From: Sternotherus odoratus
Lineage: Eukaryota > Chordata > Testudines > Kinosternidae
Assembly: GCA_032164245.1 (NCBI GenBank)
Contig: JAVMKO010000004.1
Span: 38,293,626 to 38,357,625 of the forward strand
DNA length: 64,000 nt
Direction of reading: 5' to 3'
Shown here one piece after another: positions 1 through 12,175 of this stretch. The notes under the pieces are model-generated. The model was not told where the DNA came from and ran no database searches. It saw only the letters and a list, made by a program, of their open reading frames with translations. Position 1 is the first letter of the stretch; each line of letters begins with the position of its first letter. A program made the translations under genes and the position numbers.

Positions 1-120
1 ACTCACCTGAGATGGAGTTTTTGAGATATTAATCCACTAAAAGGAATTGTTGGGAATCAGCACTGGAGACTGATTAATTCTGCCTCCATCTAAATACAAG
101 TTTCTGCTCTAAAATCCATA

Positions 121-1066
121 TCTATATATATAAAAGTCAAATGGTGTATGCGTGCGTGTATGTATGCGTGTATCTATGTGCACTTACTCCTTCCACACCG
201 TTTGAGCTAGAGACTTGAAATTTGGTACAGTTAGAGGTCTTAGGGTCCTAATCAGGGTAAGAGTCGATTTTTTTTCAAATCTCACCTCTGACGCCCCCCC
301 AGGGGTGAAATTATTTAAAGGCCCATCACATCAGGTGGGCAGCTGCTGTTCTCTGTGACATAGTTATGATGTCATAATACCCCCCTCCAACGGACCCCGC
401 ACTCGCTCAGCTCTCTGCCCCCTCCCCCCTCCAATGGACCCCGCACTCGCTCAGCTCTCTGCCCCCTCCCCACCTCCGACGGACCCGAGTTGGGTTTGGT
501 CGGAGGGTAAGTGAGGTAGGGGGTGTCGGGTTTGGTCGGGGGGTGAGGTGGGGGTGTCGGGTTTGGTCGGGGGGTGTTGGGTTTGGTCTGGGGAGGGTGG
601 GAAGGTGTCGGGTTGGGTGAGGGGTGAGGTGTGGGTGTTGGGGTTGGTCAGAGGGTGTTGGGTTTGGTGGGGGGTGAGGAGGGGAGTCGGGGTTGGTCGA
701 GGGGTAAGTGAGGTGTGGGTGTCGGGTTTGTTTGTGGTGGTAGGTAGGGGTGTCGGGTTTGGTTGGGGGGGGAAGTGAGGTGGGTGTGTCAGGTTTGGTC
801 TACGGGGGGTGAGGTGTTGGTGTTGGTCAGTGGGTTTTGGGGTTGTAGGGGGGAGACATGGGGGTGTTGGGTTTGGGGGGGTAAAAATGTGAGTCGGGGT
901 TGGTCGAGGGGTAAATGCGGTGGTGTCGGGTTTGGTCGGGGGGTGAGGTGGGGGTGTCAGGTTTGCTCTCTGCCCCCTCCCCCCTCCAACGGACCCCGCA
1001 CTCGCTCAGCTCTCTGCCCCCTCCCCACCTCTGACTGACCCGAGCAATGCCGGATATTTTCGCTAG
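121..1066 (+). mobile_element. Non-autonomous Helitron, copy A
   Basis: The element begins TCTATATATATAAAAG and ends CTAG. It lies exactly between a host A (120) and a host T (1067), the usual Helitron target. Just before the end, at about 1039-1053, a short stem (ACCCG pairing with CGGGT in the sister copies; here the second arm reads CGGAT) is followed by about a dozen bases and then CTAG, which matches the subterminal hairpin of Helitrons. There are no terminal inverted repeats and no target duplication, again as in this class. No Rep/helicase reading frame is present, so the copy depends on enzymes made elsewhere. The interior has a C-rich block (about 280-485), a G-rich minisatellite (about 485-960) and a second copy of the C-rich block (about 965-1040). 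Two more copies lie at 34402-37400 and 37403-38426. Confidence 0.82.
485..960 (+). repeat. G-rich minisatellite core of Helitron A
   Basis: Imperfect tandem units of roughly 30-40 bases are built from GGTGTCGGGTTTGGTCGG and GGGGTGAGGTGGGGG. The + strand is almost entirely G and T with very little C or A, so there is an extreme strand asymmetry. Runs of three or more G recur every few bases and could form G-quadruplexes. Open reading frames cross this array in several frames, but they are low-complexity Gly/Val/Trp strings produced by the repeat and are not genes. Equivalent arrays occupy the two other Helitron copies. Confidence 0.85.
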
Positions 1067-2688
1067 TAATTTATATTTAGTAGCGTACATAAAACTCTGC
1101 TTTCTGAAACATAAGAGCTTTAATAAACTGCATTATAAAACAGCAAAGAGTAAACGTCCTTTTTTTTTTTTTTTTTGAATCCTGACTGCCATTTGTAACA
1201 TCATAAGGAAAACAGGGCTACCGCATCACAATTGCCGGAAGTGATAGGTTCCCCCCCGCCCCCCCCCAAACAGATAATCCTGCCACATGACACCTGGAGC
1301 AAACATATTTCCTTTTTTGAGCTTCAGAAATCCCACAAGTAACCTGTGTATAAATTATACAGACTAAGAGATTAGTCTTAGTTTGTATAATTTGAATTCT
1401 TGGATGGAAAATTTTAAAATTTGATCTGTTCCCAAATTTTGTCATCCAGGCTTTTTATTTTTTGGAGTTGGATCCAAACTTCTGAAACCTCACATATGAC
1501 TTGTTCTGGAGTTTTTATGCAGGCTCATTGCTTCTAATAAAATTCTGTAACTTGGCCTTTTCTGGTTAAGACTCTGATATATTGCCATTCAAAACAGAGA
1601 GCAAGGGCGCTACTGTCTAAAGCTGGCTGGGAAACTGGATTTCGCTTTGGTGAAGAATTTTGAGGTTTTGGAATTTCTTTATCCCAAATTAGGATGAAAA
1701 ACCCAAACCTTGAAATTCTACATATTTAGTTTCAGAAACACCTAAATGTTCCAGTGGCAGGAGCTTTTGGTGTTTCCAAAATGAAATATGTGTCCCAGGA
1801 TGCCAGGTTTACCAGGCTCTGTAGTAACCTGCCAGGAGAGCTGCCAAGGAGTCATCATGACTGGGAGCCCGGCTGCAAATCTCCTAGGCAGGTGGGCTGC
1901 CTGCAAGCCTGGCAACTGAGCAGGAGTTGTCAGGACACCAATCAGCTTTCCATCAGAAAGATTCCAGGGTTATGTCAGAAGCTTAGTCAAAATTGACATG
2001 TTCCCTTGGAACATTTTGAGGAATCAAGAGTTTTCCTACAGAAAAAAAATCTCTCATAATATCCCAAAAGAACATGCTGCTACAGAATCAGAACAGCTTA
2101 AGGAGTCTAAATACAACTTCATTAGCAGAACTGTTTAAGTTAACCACAGCTAATAAAAAGTAGTTTTCAGTCTGCACAAAGAGCCTAATATATATTTTTT
2201 CAAATTGTGTGACTAAGAAAGAGAATACCACTGATTTGGTTGAATACTAACACTGGTGTTGTCCTTTGGGGGATGAATAGGAAAGAGATGGCACAAGATA
2301 TGTTGTACTTTTAAAAATAGTAAAAATTGTTAATGTATTACCATTTTATATAACTATTTTCAGTGTGGTTATATATAGTAAGAGCACATCAGGCTACACA
2401 ACAGAAAACCTGGAAAGCATCCTGGGCTGATGTTAGTTGACCAGGTATGTTATGGAGGAGACATGTTAAGCCAGTAAGCGAAAGTAGAGGAAAGAACTCT
2501 TTACACTTCTGAAGCTTTCTACTGGTCAATCTTGGGTCTATTTCAAGGCCCACTGAAGTCAGCAGAAAGACTAATATTGACTTCACTGCCCTTCCATTGA
2601 AGAACCAGAATGAAATTATTACAGTGACTACTACAAACACAAACTGAATGAGGTGAACTTGCTAAGTCAAGAAATTAAAGAATTGAGT
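1067..2688. other. No gene recognised
   Basis: AT-rich sequence with short homopolymers (poly-T near 1160, poly-C near 1253-1267). I recognise no coding region, RNA gene or mobile element with defined ends. The short reading frames here have no family resemblance that I can identify. Confidence 0.6.
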
Positions 2689-2822
2689 AAAGAAAACGAG
2701 GAATACTTGTGGCACCTTAGAGACTAATCAATTTATTTCAGCATAAGGTTTTGTGGGCGAAAGCGTATGCTGAAATAAATTGGTTAGTCTCTAAAGTGCC
2801 ACAAGTATTCCTTGTTTTCTTT
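2689..2822. repeat. Foldback repeat with 57-bp arms
   Basis: Two nearly perfect inverted arms (2689-2745 and 2766-2822) flank a loop of about 20 bases. The arms contain TACTTGTGGCACCTTAGAGA and its complement. The sequence continues with ACAGACTAACATGGCTGCTA to about 2850. I recall this sequence from turtle repeats, where related copies carry the same arms and a similar tail. The family is not certain. The structure suggests a small non-autonomous DNA transposon or a pair of fused copies. Confidence 0.7.
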
Positions 2823-3006
2823 ACGGATACAGACTAACATGGCTGCTAATCTTAAGCCTACAAAATTGAGGTATCTATTTCTGAAATGTTATAAAAGTAT
2901 GAGGAGTACGGGGGCAAATAGGGACTAAGGGAATTGGGAGCACAACTCCTATTTACTTTCAGTAGATTTGTACTCTTATAACCCTAAGATACTCTTGAAA
3001 GTCTCC

Positions 3007-3038
3007 TGTGTGTGTGTGTGTGTATGTGTGCGTGTGTT
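3007..3038. repeat. (TG)n microsatellite
   Basis: A run of TG dinucleotides with two interruptions (TA and CG). Simple sequence with no further meaning assigned. Confidence 0.9.
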
Positions 3039-3700
3039 GCTTGTTCTGATCTCATTCTGTCTGCGTTTGTCACTTCATTGCAAGAAACCCAGGTTTGACT
3101 TTACCTTTTTAATGTCTCACTCTCTGTCTTTGAAGACTCTAGAAGGATAGCCTGATGGCTGAAAATAAAAATAAAATGTTTCTGTACTTCAATGAATAGT
3201 GGTCCCTTTAGCTGATTGGGTGGCACTAATTAGGCTCCGGAGGGAGTTCCAGTCAGCCTAAGTGTTAGCCAGAAAGTGGAAGGTACAAATAAATGAAAAA
3301 AAAATTGTGGAAAGTTCAGGATTGGGAAAAGGAACTTTTTTTAGGAGAGCTGATAGAAGAGTCATCTAGATAAAATGCAATTTGGTTATTTTCTATTCTA
3401 CTGACTATCTGTAAGCAGAAGTTTTCAATTTTCAAACTTAATGCATAGTTCTGTTCAGTAAAGTGACTAAAATATAATATTATTTTCAGTTCTTATTTCT
3501 GTATCAAATGTGCTTAAATTACAAGCCAAATCGAGATTTTCTGACTGCAAGCTCAATCAGTTGTCCAAAATTCAAAATGTGTTCTTGATTTTTGTGATTC
3601 AGCAATGAAGATTTTAGAATCAGAAATGAACTGGCAACTTTGATGCATGAGACAGACCCTAATTCAGCTTGCTTCTTGAAATTGTACTAGCACTACAGGA

Positions 3701-3723
3701 GTGTGTGTGTGTGTGTGTGTGTG
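3701..3723. repeat. (GT)n microsatellite
   Basis: An uninterrupted GT run of about 11 units. Confidence 0.9.
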
Positions 3724-6242
3724 AAGTTGATACAATTTATCAGATCTGAGGTCTGATCTAATTTACACTGAAATAGTTGACATTCTTTTCCTTTGTGTTT
3801 CCTTGACTCATGGGGATTACATAAGGACAGTACTAAAGTGCTATTTCTACAGTCAGTTCTCCGGCTGTAACCACATTTTAAAACATGTCTATTAACTGGA
3901 AACCAAAATCTTCCTATACAGTATTCATCCTTTTGACTGAAAGTCCTGAGGCAGAGTGTAAATAGCACAGCTACTGCTTTTAGAAGTGTGAAAAATCTTT
4001 TACGCTGTTGATGGGAATTTCCTTAGTAAAATGTCTGGTAGCACTATTAGAGTCCTGGCCACAGTGGCACTACCTGAATAATGTCCCTTTACTGCTTTGA
4101 TTTTATGGAATTTTAGTAGTATAGGGTTTATCTGCCTTTCTCGTTAGCTTTTTAGACTTGTATGTGGAGACATCCAGTCTGTAATTTATTTGTAACTGTC
4201 ATAGGGAAGCTAAGGGGAAAGAATTTGCTAACAAAATCAGCACTAAAGTGTTAGATTGACAAAGCCCTTGACCTATCTGTTTCTTCAGTCACACAAAGGT
4301 GAACATGCTTATAGAAAATTAGTCATTGGATTATGGAACAAAATTCATGCCATGTCACTTTTTTTCTGACTTGAAGTTCAGAATATTTCTGATGCTTAAC
4401 ATCAGCAGCCTTTTGAATTGTTAAAATGGACAAAATTTAGGAAATGTAACATACTTTAACCGTCTCAAAGATATTCTTATGTTGAATTGCTCCTCTGAGA
4501 AAATAGAGTGGGAGCATCCCAGGCATGCATAATTAGTGATGACAGTGGGCACCATTAAAATAGACAGTACTTGCCAGTTGCCAACAGTTACCACAGTGTT
4601 TCTTCAGGGATGATCGTTTTCTCCTATTCTTAGACCAGGAAAAAAATGTAGTTGGTGCTGGGGTTCTACTTTCTTAAAGGATTCCTCCCAGAGCAGGTGT
4701 AACTTGCACTGTGTCTGCAGACCCTTTTGTAGGTAGTGCTGCTAAGGAAGTGTCCATGAACTATGGCAAACCCCAGCTTTTGTAACAGACACTTTTCATT
4801 GCTGCCAATGCAGTGTGGAGCAGTCCAGACACTGCTCTAAGTTATTGCATAGTGTCTGATGACAGTGATGTAATTTGCCCCAATGCATGTGCATGCATAT
4901 GTTCCCCTGTCACCAGAAATAATTTTACATGTTATTTTCTCCCCAGTCCCTTAACAGAAGAGGAAAGACTAATTTCTTCCTACCACTTTCCAATGTCTCC
5001 CCATTTTGCCTGGTTTCTTCTCTCATTGCCTCTACTCCTAAGCCAATGTCACTTTCCTACTTGTGTCCTCCTTTGCTGCCCACTCTAAGGGCCACTCATT
5101 CCATGTGTCCCCTCTACTGATGACATGTTCTCTAGGTCCTACAGTTACCATCCCCTGACAGGTCTTTTCATCTACTTTGGCAACCCTCTGATACATTCCT
5201 CCATTTCTCTCTGTGCCTGTCCCTTCCCATAGTTACCCTATATTTGTTTCTTCCTTCTCATTCGGTATGCATATACCTGGCCACCTAAGGATCACACCTA
5301 CAGGTGTCAAATGACTGTTCCTGAGGATCTGGTTTCTGTATAAGTAACTGGCATGTCTTTAAAGTATGCGTGGTTGATGAAAACTGACATTTAGGACCCA
5401 GTTCTGCAGCAGCTTCTTTCCTAAAACTGCCATTGAACTCATCGGGGGTTCTGCATGCACAGAAGCTGTGTAATTGGACCTGAAGTATGAAGTGACAAGA
5501 TAATTTTAACTGCTATACATGGAACTAAACAGTAGTTTGTAATGGGATCCTTAAAAGGCCCTGAAAATTCTATAGTACCCAGGTTATTTCTGCTAGTGGG
5601 AGCAAGATGCCAAAAAAGGAGATAAATGCCTCTCAAGAAAGACTTTCAACTTTTAAAAAAGTGTTTAAGGAAATAAAACAACTGAATGGACTTTCTAATC
5701 AAATACAATAAATCTGTTCTCCTTTTTATCACATAGAGAGAACAGAACTGAGCACTTAAAATTTTGAGAACACCGTGCTTAAACGAAACAAGTGCATTAA
5801 GGGAAAATCTACTTTTTAATCAGTTAAAATTGATAAAATAAGGAACTTTTCAAAAGAGCAAGCTTTTGGAATGTAAGCACCCCAGCAGGCTCAAAGGAGG
5901 GTAAAATTGCAGTATATTTGTACATTTCCCAGAACATATAATTCTGTTCTTAGCAGTTCCGGGCTAGATTTTTCAAAAGGGCTCAGCATCTGCAAGCTGA
6001 GCCAGCTTCTCAAAAGAACTTAGCTCCCATTTAGATACCTAAATGGAGTAGGCAGATTTTTAAAAGCATCTTGTACCTCCCACCTGAGCTGAAGCAGAGA
6101 ATCTGAATTAGAAAGTATTTGATTACACAAGAAGAACTGAAAAAAGCTTTATTGAATACATATTGTATACATGTTTATATACATTAAAATGCCTATTGTT
6201 TTTGAGATGTGAGTATCTTGAACTATATTTGATATGCAGATA
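3724..6242. other. No gene recognised
   Basis: Unique-looking, AT-rich sequence. A short stretch near 5950-6070 (GGCTAGATTTTTCAAAAGGG and AGTAGGCAGATTTTTAAAAG) resembles a diffuse low-copy repeat I recall from reptile genomes, but no ends can be set. Reading frames of up to about 90 codons lack any recognisable domain. Confidence 0.55.
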
Positions 6243-6639
6243 TAGTAGAACCTCAGAGTTATGAACTGACCAGTAAACCACACAACTCATTTGGAACTGG
6301 AAGTACACAATCAGGCAGCAGCAGACACCCCGCCACCCCTCCATAAAAAGCTAATATAGTGCAGTACTGTGTTAAATGTGAACTACTAATAAAATAAAGG
6401 AAACATTTAAAAGAAAAAAATGACAAAGTAGGGAAACTGTTTCTGTGCTTGTTTCATTAAATTAAGATGCTTAAGAGCAGCATTTTTCTTCTCCATAGTA
6501 AAGTTTCAAAGTTGTATTGTCAGTGTTCAGTTATAAACTTTTGAAAGAACAATCATAACATTTTATTCAGAGCTACAAACATTTTAAGTTACTAAAACCG
6601 CTCCATTCCCAAAGTGTTTGTAACTCTGAGGTTCTATTG
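6243..6639. mobile_element. Tigger/pogo-like MITE with TA target duplication
   Basis: The left end reads TAGTAGAACCTCAGAGTTAT. The right end, read on the other strand, is CAATAGAACCTCAGAGTTAC. These are near-identical terminal inverted repeats of about 24 bases. A TA dinucleotide flanks each end (6241-6242 and 6640-6641), as expected for Tc1/mariner/pogo elements. The 397-bp interior is AT-rich and has no transposase, so this is a non-autonomous derivative. The terminal sequence is of the Tigger type (CAGTAGAACCTC), with a C-to-T change in the first base of the left end. Confidence 0.8.
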
Positions 6640-6641
6640 TA

Positions 6642-9600
6642 TTGCAGTAAGTATATCCTAAACTGGAGGGGGACCAAATATTCTGTGATGAAACTGAATT
6701 ACATTATATTTCACAGACATCATTTGCATGTCTGCAGAAGATAATATAATTCGCCCAAAGGTAACCTACAAAAAGTCTTAGTTTTCTTTCTGTCTGTTAG
6801 GTATACCTGAAAAGGTTGCAGGGGAGAGTGGATGATCACAGACCATATGTCATTGTTCACTAAGCTTTTCAGCAAGGAATTAATAAGGCAAGGGAAGGCA
6901 AGCAGTGTAATTATCAGAAAGCAAATACAGGAAGAACAAGAGTGCTCTGGGAGACTGGAATACAACTACTCACCCTTTTTACAATATGATTTGACTAGGT
7001 ATGTACAGTTATAAACAAAAGGCTATTATAGTTATGCATCCAAGTAGTCATCAAAGTTCAAAACAGAACCAAATGGGCTGTTAGTGTTATACACAATTGA
7101 AGAGAAACAAACAACAAAATCAGTTGACACAAAGCTGTGTAGTTTTGTAAAACAAATGATTTCTCTGTAATACCATGTTGCCCAAAACTCTGCTATTCTG
7201 CTATCTGACCACTGGGACAAATTATATAAGATATTATTGGAGAAACCCTTCCACCACAGACTGACCCCTGCAATGGCTTATCAAGTTTGCAGACCATGAG
7301 TCAGGGAACTGAAGTCAGGGAACTGTGACGTGCCCCTGTACTGAACAGTGCCCCAAAGGGGACATGGAAGGGCAGTGTTATGGCACTCAGTCCCCACCCC
7401 AACAGAGAGATAAATTTCCCGCTCTCTAGGGATTGTTGCACATTATCTTGTAAACAGATACCCCTTTCCATCTAGCTGCTACAGAAATATTTCATCTTTT
7501 CATTCCAAATTTGGAATTTCCTCCCCAGATATTAACTTAGGTTAGCATCAGTTCTGGGCCAAAGAGAGCTAACTTGGAACCCTTAAAGATGAGAAATTAA
7601 AGCTTTATATTGTTAAGAAGGGAGAGTTCTGACTTTCCAGTAGGACACACCTACTGTTAATCCTGAAAGGTCCAAACACCCTAATTTTTAAAATAATCTC
7701 TTAGACAGACAGACATTGCATGCGTGTCTGTTTAAATAAGTTTTAAAAATTGTTACTTCCCCCCCCCCCCCCAAACACACACAGAGGTCAACGTAGCTGG
7801 ACTTGTGATAGAAAATAACTTTTTTTTTCTTTTTCTCTTTTTAACAGATGGAGTGAAACCTAGCTAGTCTCAGTGGTTTTTAAACAATCAGCCCTCTAAA
7901 AGATTTCTAAAGTAACTTGTTTCTCTCCCCTCTGTGTCAAAATAAGTGATGTTTTTTCTTGTATTGGCAGTTATTTGGGCTTTGCATTCTTTATTTATGT
8001 AGTGCCTAGGAGCCCAGTCATGGACCAGGACCTCATTGCGCTAGGCACTGTACAAACACAGAACACAGAGACAGTCCGTGCCCCCAGAGAGCTTGCAATC
8101 TCAGTATAATACAAGAGGAAACAGATAGACATTCCTAAATTAATTAAATGAAAAATACTATACCATTGTGTGTGCATTTTTTTGTTTTGATACACTCGTA
8201 TTGAAATGCTGTAATTCTGATTTCAGCTATGCGTATCTCTTAAGATTATCGAATACATCTTTATATCTGGGATAAGAGCTGGATCCTCTGCAAATTCAGA
8301 ATATTTTCCCATTAATGAAGTTATCAGGCACTGGAGTTCCTCTTACTTGTTCAAAGAAATGGTGTATGCATACTATTGCTATTCTTGGCACTCCTCAGAT
8401 AATTTGTGCCTGTGATGCTATGAGGAAGAATCGACTTGACCTGGAATTAAAGAATCAAGCCTAAAAAACCATTGATGTTTGCCCTGAAAGTGATTGCAGA
8501 CAAGACATTGAGGGAAACTTTCCATGCACTAATGCTTCAAAGATTAAGAACAAGGAAATGGCATTTAATTTTTTCACCCTGCCAGATGAAAGGGTGCCCA
8601 ATCAGGGTTAAGGAACCTTTGTATTTCAGAAATTAAAAAACCCTATTTGCAGAATTGTTAGCTAGTAAAGAGCTACAAAAAGTCATTACCTCTGAGTTTT
8701 TGGTAAATCCCAGAGCCATAATGTGGTTGCCAAAAATCTAACTAAACTATATTACTGCATAATAAAACACCTCAGCATTAAAATTGGTCAGTTTATTGAT
8801 TTTAGTGGCAAGGGATTTGAAAGCTTTCACTTGGTATGCTGTTATTTTTCTGCTTTCTGAAACTAATCTGCTGTTGCGACTAGTGAATTAAACATGCAGA
8901 TATTATGATAATCAGAGAGAAAATGAAGTGTGCGCACTAGGGATGTTGCTCTGATAAATTACATGAAGCATCTCTTCTGAAACCCCTGCCATAGCAAGGA
9001 ATTTTTACACTAGATTACAAAGGTGCTTTTACTATTCATTTTCACACACTATTAGTAGGATCAGTAAAATTAGATACTTTTAACTTTGATTTTTTCCCTG
9101 TGCAGTATTTGTACATTTAATGACTCATGGTATTTATGTTCGCCCTGCAATTCTGTCCTGGATATATTAATCAGAATGATAAGAGCTATGTGTGTGATAG
9201 AACAAAAAGACAGAAAATATAGACGCATCTATGTAAAACAGGGCTGGGTTATTTGGTGATGGTTATTTATTTATTTAAGGCATTGTTCTCATGACAAAAT
9301 TAACCACAAGAGCAAAACTTAATTGGTTCATATATTATACTAAAACTCTAATCTTTGTAATAGATGGGACTAAATTTCTTTCCAATTGAAATGCAAACTG
9401 TTGGGTTTTTTCTATTTGCTAAGAGCAACCACATATTTTTCAATAAGAATTAGCTTTATTTTACATTTAGACCAGGTAATGACCTGCCTACTCTTTAAGT
9501 CCTACAACTAACGGGGTGAAAGGGTTCCCTTTACCGTTCTATGAAGGCTACCCATATCACAGGTAATAGCACACCAGAGAAAACAGCTGCCATTGGGATG

Positions 9601-10589
9601 ATACTTCCTGTTCATGCAGCGGGTGGGGAGTGGCTAAGCAGGTGTGTGGATGGGATGGAACATTGCCTTCACTCCTCCAGTGCTGAGCTGGCACAGCTTA
9701 GCCTCACCAGGAAAGAGGGAAGGGTGCACCTTACTTTCTCCATGGAGCAAGGGGGAAGCAGGGACCAAACTGTTACTTTGAGACAATTCAGTCCCTTCTC
9801 TGACTCTGGTACAGTGTAACTATGTGCTGCCCTTACTCATGTCGGCTTGCAGCCTGTCAATAGCAAGATAGGTACAGAACAAAAGTAAGGCTTATGTGAG
9901 AGTACAGTGTGGGTCTGCTTTGTAGCAGGCATTATGGGAACTGAACACAACTTGACATCTTCCATTAGCTGACTCTATGAAATCCAAAGTGCAGTACATG
10001 GAAACCAAAATCATAACAATTACATGCATACACTACCACTCTGTTAATATCAATGGGGCCTGACATAACTGCATTTTAACAGAAGTATAGTTTATGTACT
10101 GCCCTTCCTTAGGCTTTGAAATCTATCTATCTATCTAATCTATGTTTGTTTCATGTAACACTTTAGAACTACAAAATCAAATACATAACAAAACACAAAG
10201 GTATAACATGTGTTAACCAGCCAACATTATATTGAGCAACTTAGATGACTGCTTTTCTAGTGTGTGTTGTTCTGATTGTCTAGGGTACTTGTATACTTTT
10301 CAAGATACGAAAACTGGGGGCGGGGTGGGGTGAGGGAGGGAATTTTCAGCATGATAATAAACACATAATTGTAGCAGTTGAAGATGTAAAAACAAATTAG
10401 TCCATCAAATCCAACCTCCTGTTAGTGCAAATGTTGTTCAACATTAAAGGCCTAATTCAGCAAAGACTGTCTGATTTTTGGCATGTGGAAGAAATGTATA
10501 TTTGTATGCTACATTGTATCTTGAGAGTTTTACAGTACGTGTAACTATATATATTCCACTGGTGTCATCTAACTATCGTCCATATCATA
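6642..10589. other. No gene recognised
   Basis: AT-rich sequence without a supported gene. It contains a poly-C tract (7759-7772), the interspersed repeat at about 7985-8115 described separately, and a moderately GC-rich patch at 9480-9990 whose 92-codon frame (9541-9819) has no recognisable domain. A weak CR1-like phrase (TCCATCAAATCCAACCTCCT) lies at about 10400-10425. Confidence 0.5.
7985..8115. repeat. Ancient interspersed repeat (CR1/L3 3'-end-like)
   Basis: The segment includes ATTGCGCTAGGCACTGTACA, ACACAGAGACAGTCCGTGCC and AGAGAGCTTGCAATCTCAGT. I recall this phrase order from a widespread amniote repeat related to the 3' region of L3/CR1-type LINEs. No coding sequence and no defined ends are visible. 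The class assignment is tentative. Confidence 0.5.
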
Positions 10590-10591
10590 TA

Positions 10592-10709
10592 GGGTGACCG
10601 GATATCCTGATTTTATAGGGACAGTCCCAATATTTAGGGTTTTGTCTTATGTAGGCCCCTATTCCACCCGACCTTGTCCTGATTTTTCACACATGTTATC
10701 TGGTCATTC
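10592..10709. mobile_element. Short MITE with TA-flanked inverted ends
   Basis: The left end GGGTGACCGGATATCC is matched by the inverted right end (GTTATCTGGTCATTC, reading GAATGACCAGATAAC on the other strand). TA flanks both ends (10590-10591 and 10710-10711). The interior has ATTTTATAGGGACAGTCCCA and no coding capacity. I recognise it as a common chelonian short repeat. The TA flank suggests the mariner side of DNA transposons, but TA is too short to prove it. Confidence 0.65.
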
Positions 10710-11444
10710 TAATGCCATAATATAGTAAACTGTAGTACTTTAAAAGCCATAGTTTCAATGTAAAAGTGTGAATAATTGCATACATAGACTGTCATGGATC
10801 CATTTATGTGTGCACAGACTTGATAATGTGTCCACACTAAATGTATTTGCATATATACATGTCTGTTACAGCTTTCCCCCTACTCCATTTTGTTTCTTAC
10901 AGCTGTCCCCTTACTCCATTTTGTTTTTGTTCTCCTGTGGCCGCCCCTCCCTGGCTGTTAAATTGTTTACCAGGGCCACTGCCCTTCTCAAAGGGAGGGC
11001 CCCCTAAGTTGTTTAGGAAGAGCCATTGCCCTTCTCAAAGGGATGGCCACTTGTGCTTACGTGGGATAACTGCCCTGTTCAAAGGGTTGGTCCTGTTATC
11101 ACCTTGTTAAACCTGGGCTCGGTGTAGGGTAGACAATGTCCAAGCTGTAAGATCAATGTGTTTTGAAGATCCTGGGCATGAGTCATAGGCCTCATGTGCT
11201 TTTGAGTCATGAGGTGGAACTCACACCTATGGTCCAGAACTCTGCCCAGGCATGTCTCTATGCTAACCTACAGTTTTTTCCTGAAACTCCTCCCCTGTGA
11301 CAGAAGGAGCCTATCAGAATTACAGGCAAGGAAACTGCCTGAGTTTGCCTTTAAGAACAGGCATTTTTGAAACAAGCATCAGAAAGGTTCCTGCATTGCT
11401 ACCTGGTCTGATCAGCCAGGGGTTCTGGGGGGTCCTTTCTCCGC

Positions 11445-11578
11445 TCTCGTTTTATTATTGAGCGTACCCCCGTTTAACCCCCGCCCTCTCGTTTTATTTT
11501 TGAGCGTACCCCCATTTTTAACCCCCCCGCTCTCATTTTATTTTTGAGCGTACCCCCATTTTTAACCCCCCACCCCAC
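11445..11578 (+). repeat. LTR array R1, about three units
   Basis: Units of about 45 bases follow the pattern CTCTCGTTTTATTTTTGAGC then GTACCCCCGTTT then AACCCCC. Copy A has about three units. The sister LTR has about four (35527-35708), so the copy number changed after the two LTRs diverged or differed between their parents. Confidence 0.85.
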
Positions 11579-11769
11579 GAAGAACGAATTGCTGCCTGAG
11601 AGACCTCTTGATTACCAGGACCATACCGAGCCCTCCTGGCTTCTTCTGATGTTGATTGCTGCTTCTGCTTTTGCTGCTGCCTGGGGACTGGTGAGAACCT
11701 CTCTTCTGTGAAACTTTCTATACTTTAATTATTTTAGCTGCTGGCTCTTTTTCCCCAACACACAGACTC

Positions 11770-12175
11770 AAACCCTCTCTTAAACTCCTTGGTCTGTGTC
11801 TTAAACCGTCTCTTAAACTAAACCCTGTTCTGTGTCTTAAAACCTCTCTTAAACTCCTTGGTCTGTGTCTTAAAACCTCTCTTAAACTCTCCTTGATCTG
11901 TGTCTTAAAACCTCTCTTAAACTCTCCTTGATCTGTGTCTTAAAACCTCTCTTAAACTCCTTGATCTGTGTCTTAAAACCTCTCTTAAACTCCTTGCTTA
12001 AAACCTCTCTTAAACTCCCCTTGGTCTGTGTCTTAAAACCTCTCTTAAACTCCTTGATCTGTGTCTTAAAACCTCTCTTAAACTCTGTGTCTTAAAACCT
12101 CTCTTAAACTCCTTGCTTAAAACCTCTCTTAAACTCCCCTTGGTCTGTGTCTTAAAACCTCTCTTAGACTCAAAC
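11770..12175 (+). repeat. LTR array R2, TTAAAACCTCTCTTAAACTC units
   Basis: A tandem array of a unit of about 20-35 bases (TTAAAACCTCTCTTAAACTC followed by CTTGATCTGTGTC, with shorter variants). There are more than ten units in about 400 bases. The sister LTR has only about three units (35884-35985). The regular spacing superficially resembles a CRISPR array, but the spacers are themselves repeated, so it is a minisatellite. Confidence 0.85.

Noticed and set aside
548..1090. Reading frames of 76-91 codons on both strands in Helitron A
   Set aside because: They are Gly/Val/Trp or Pro/Thr strings forced by the G-rich array, and they exist in several frames at once.
11770..12175. Possible CRISPR-like array
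   Set aside because: Regular repeats are present, but the stretches between them are also repeated and the locus is inside a eukaryotic LTR. It is a minisatellite.
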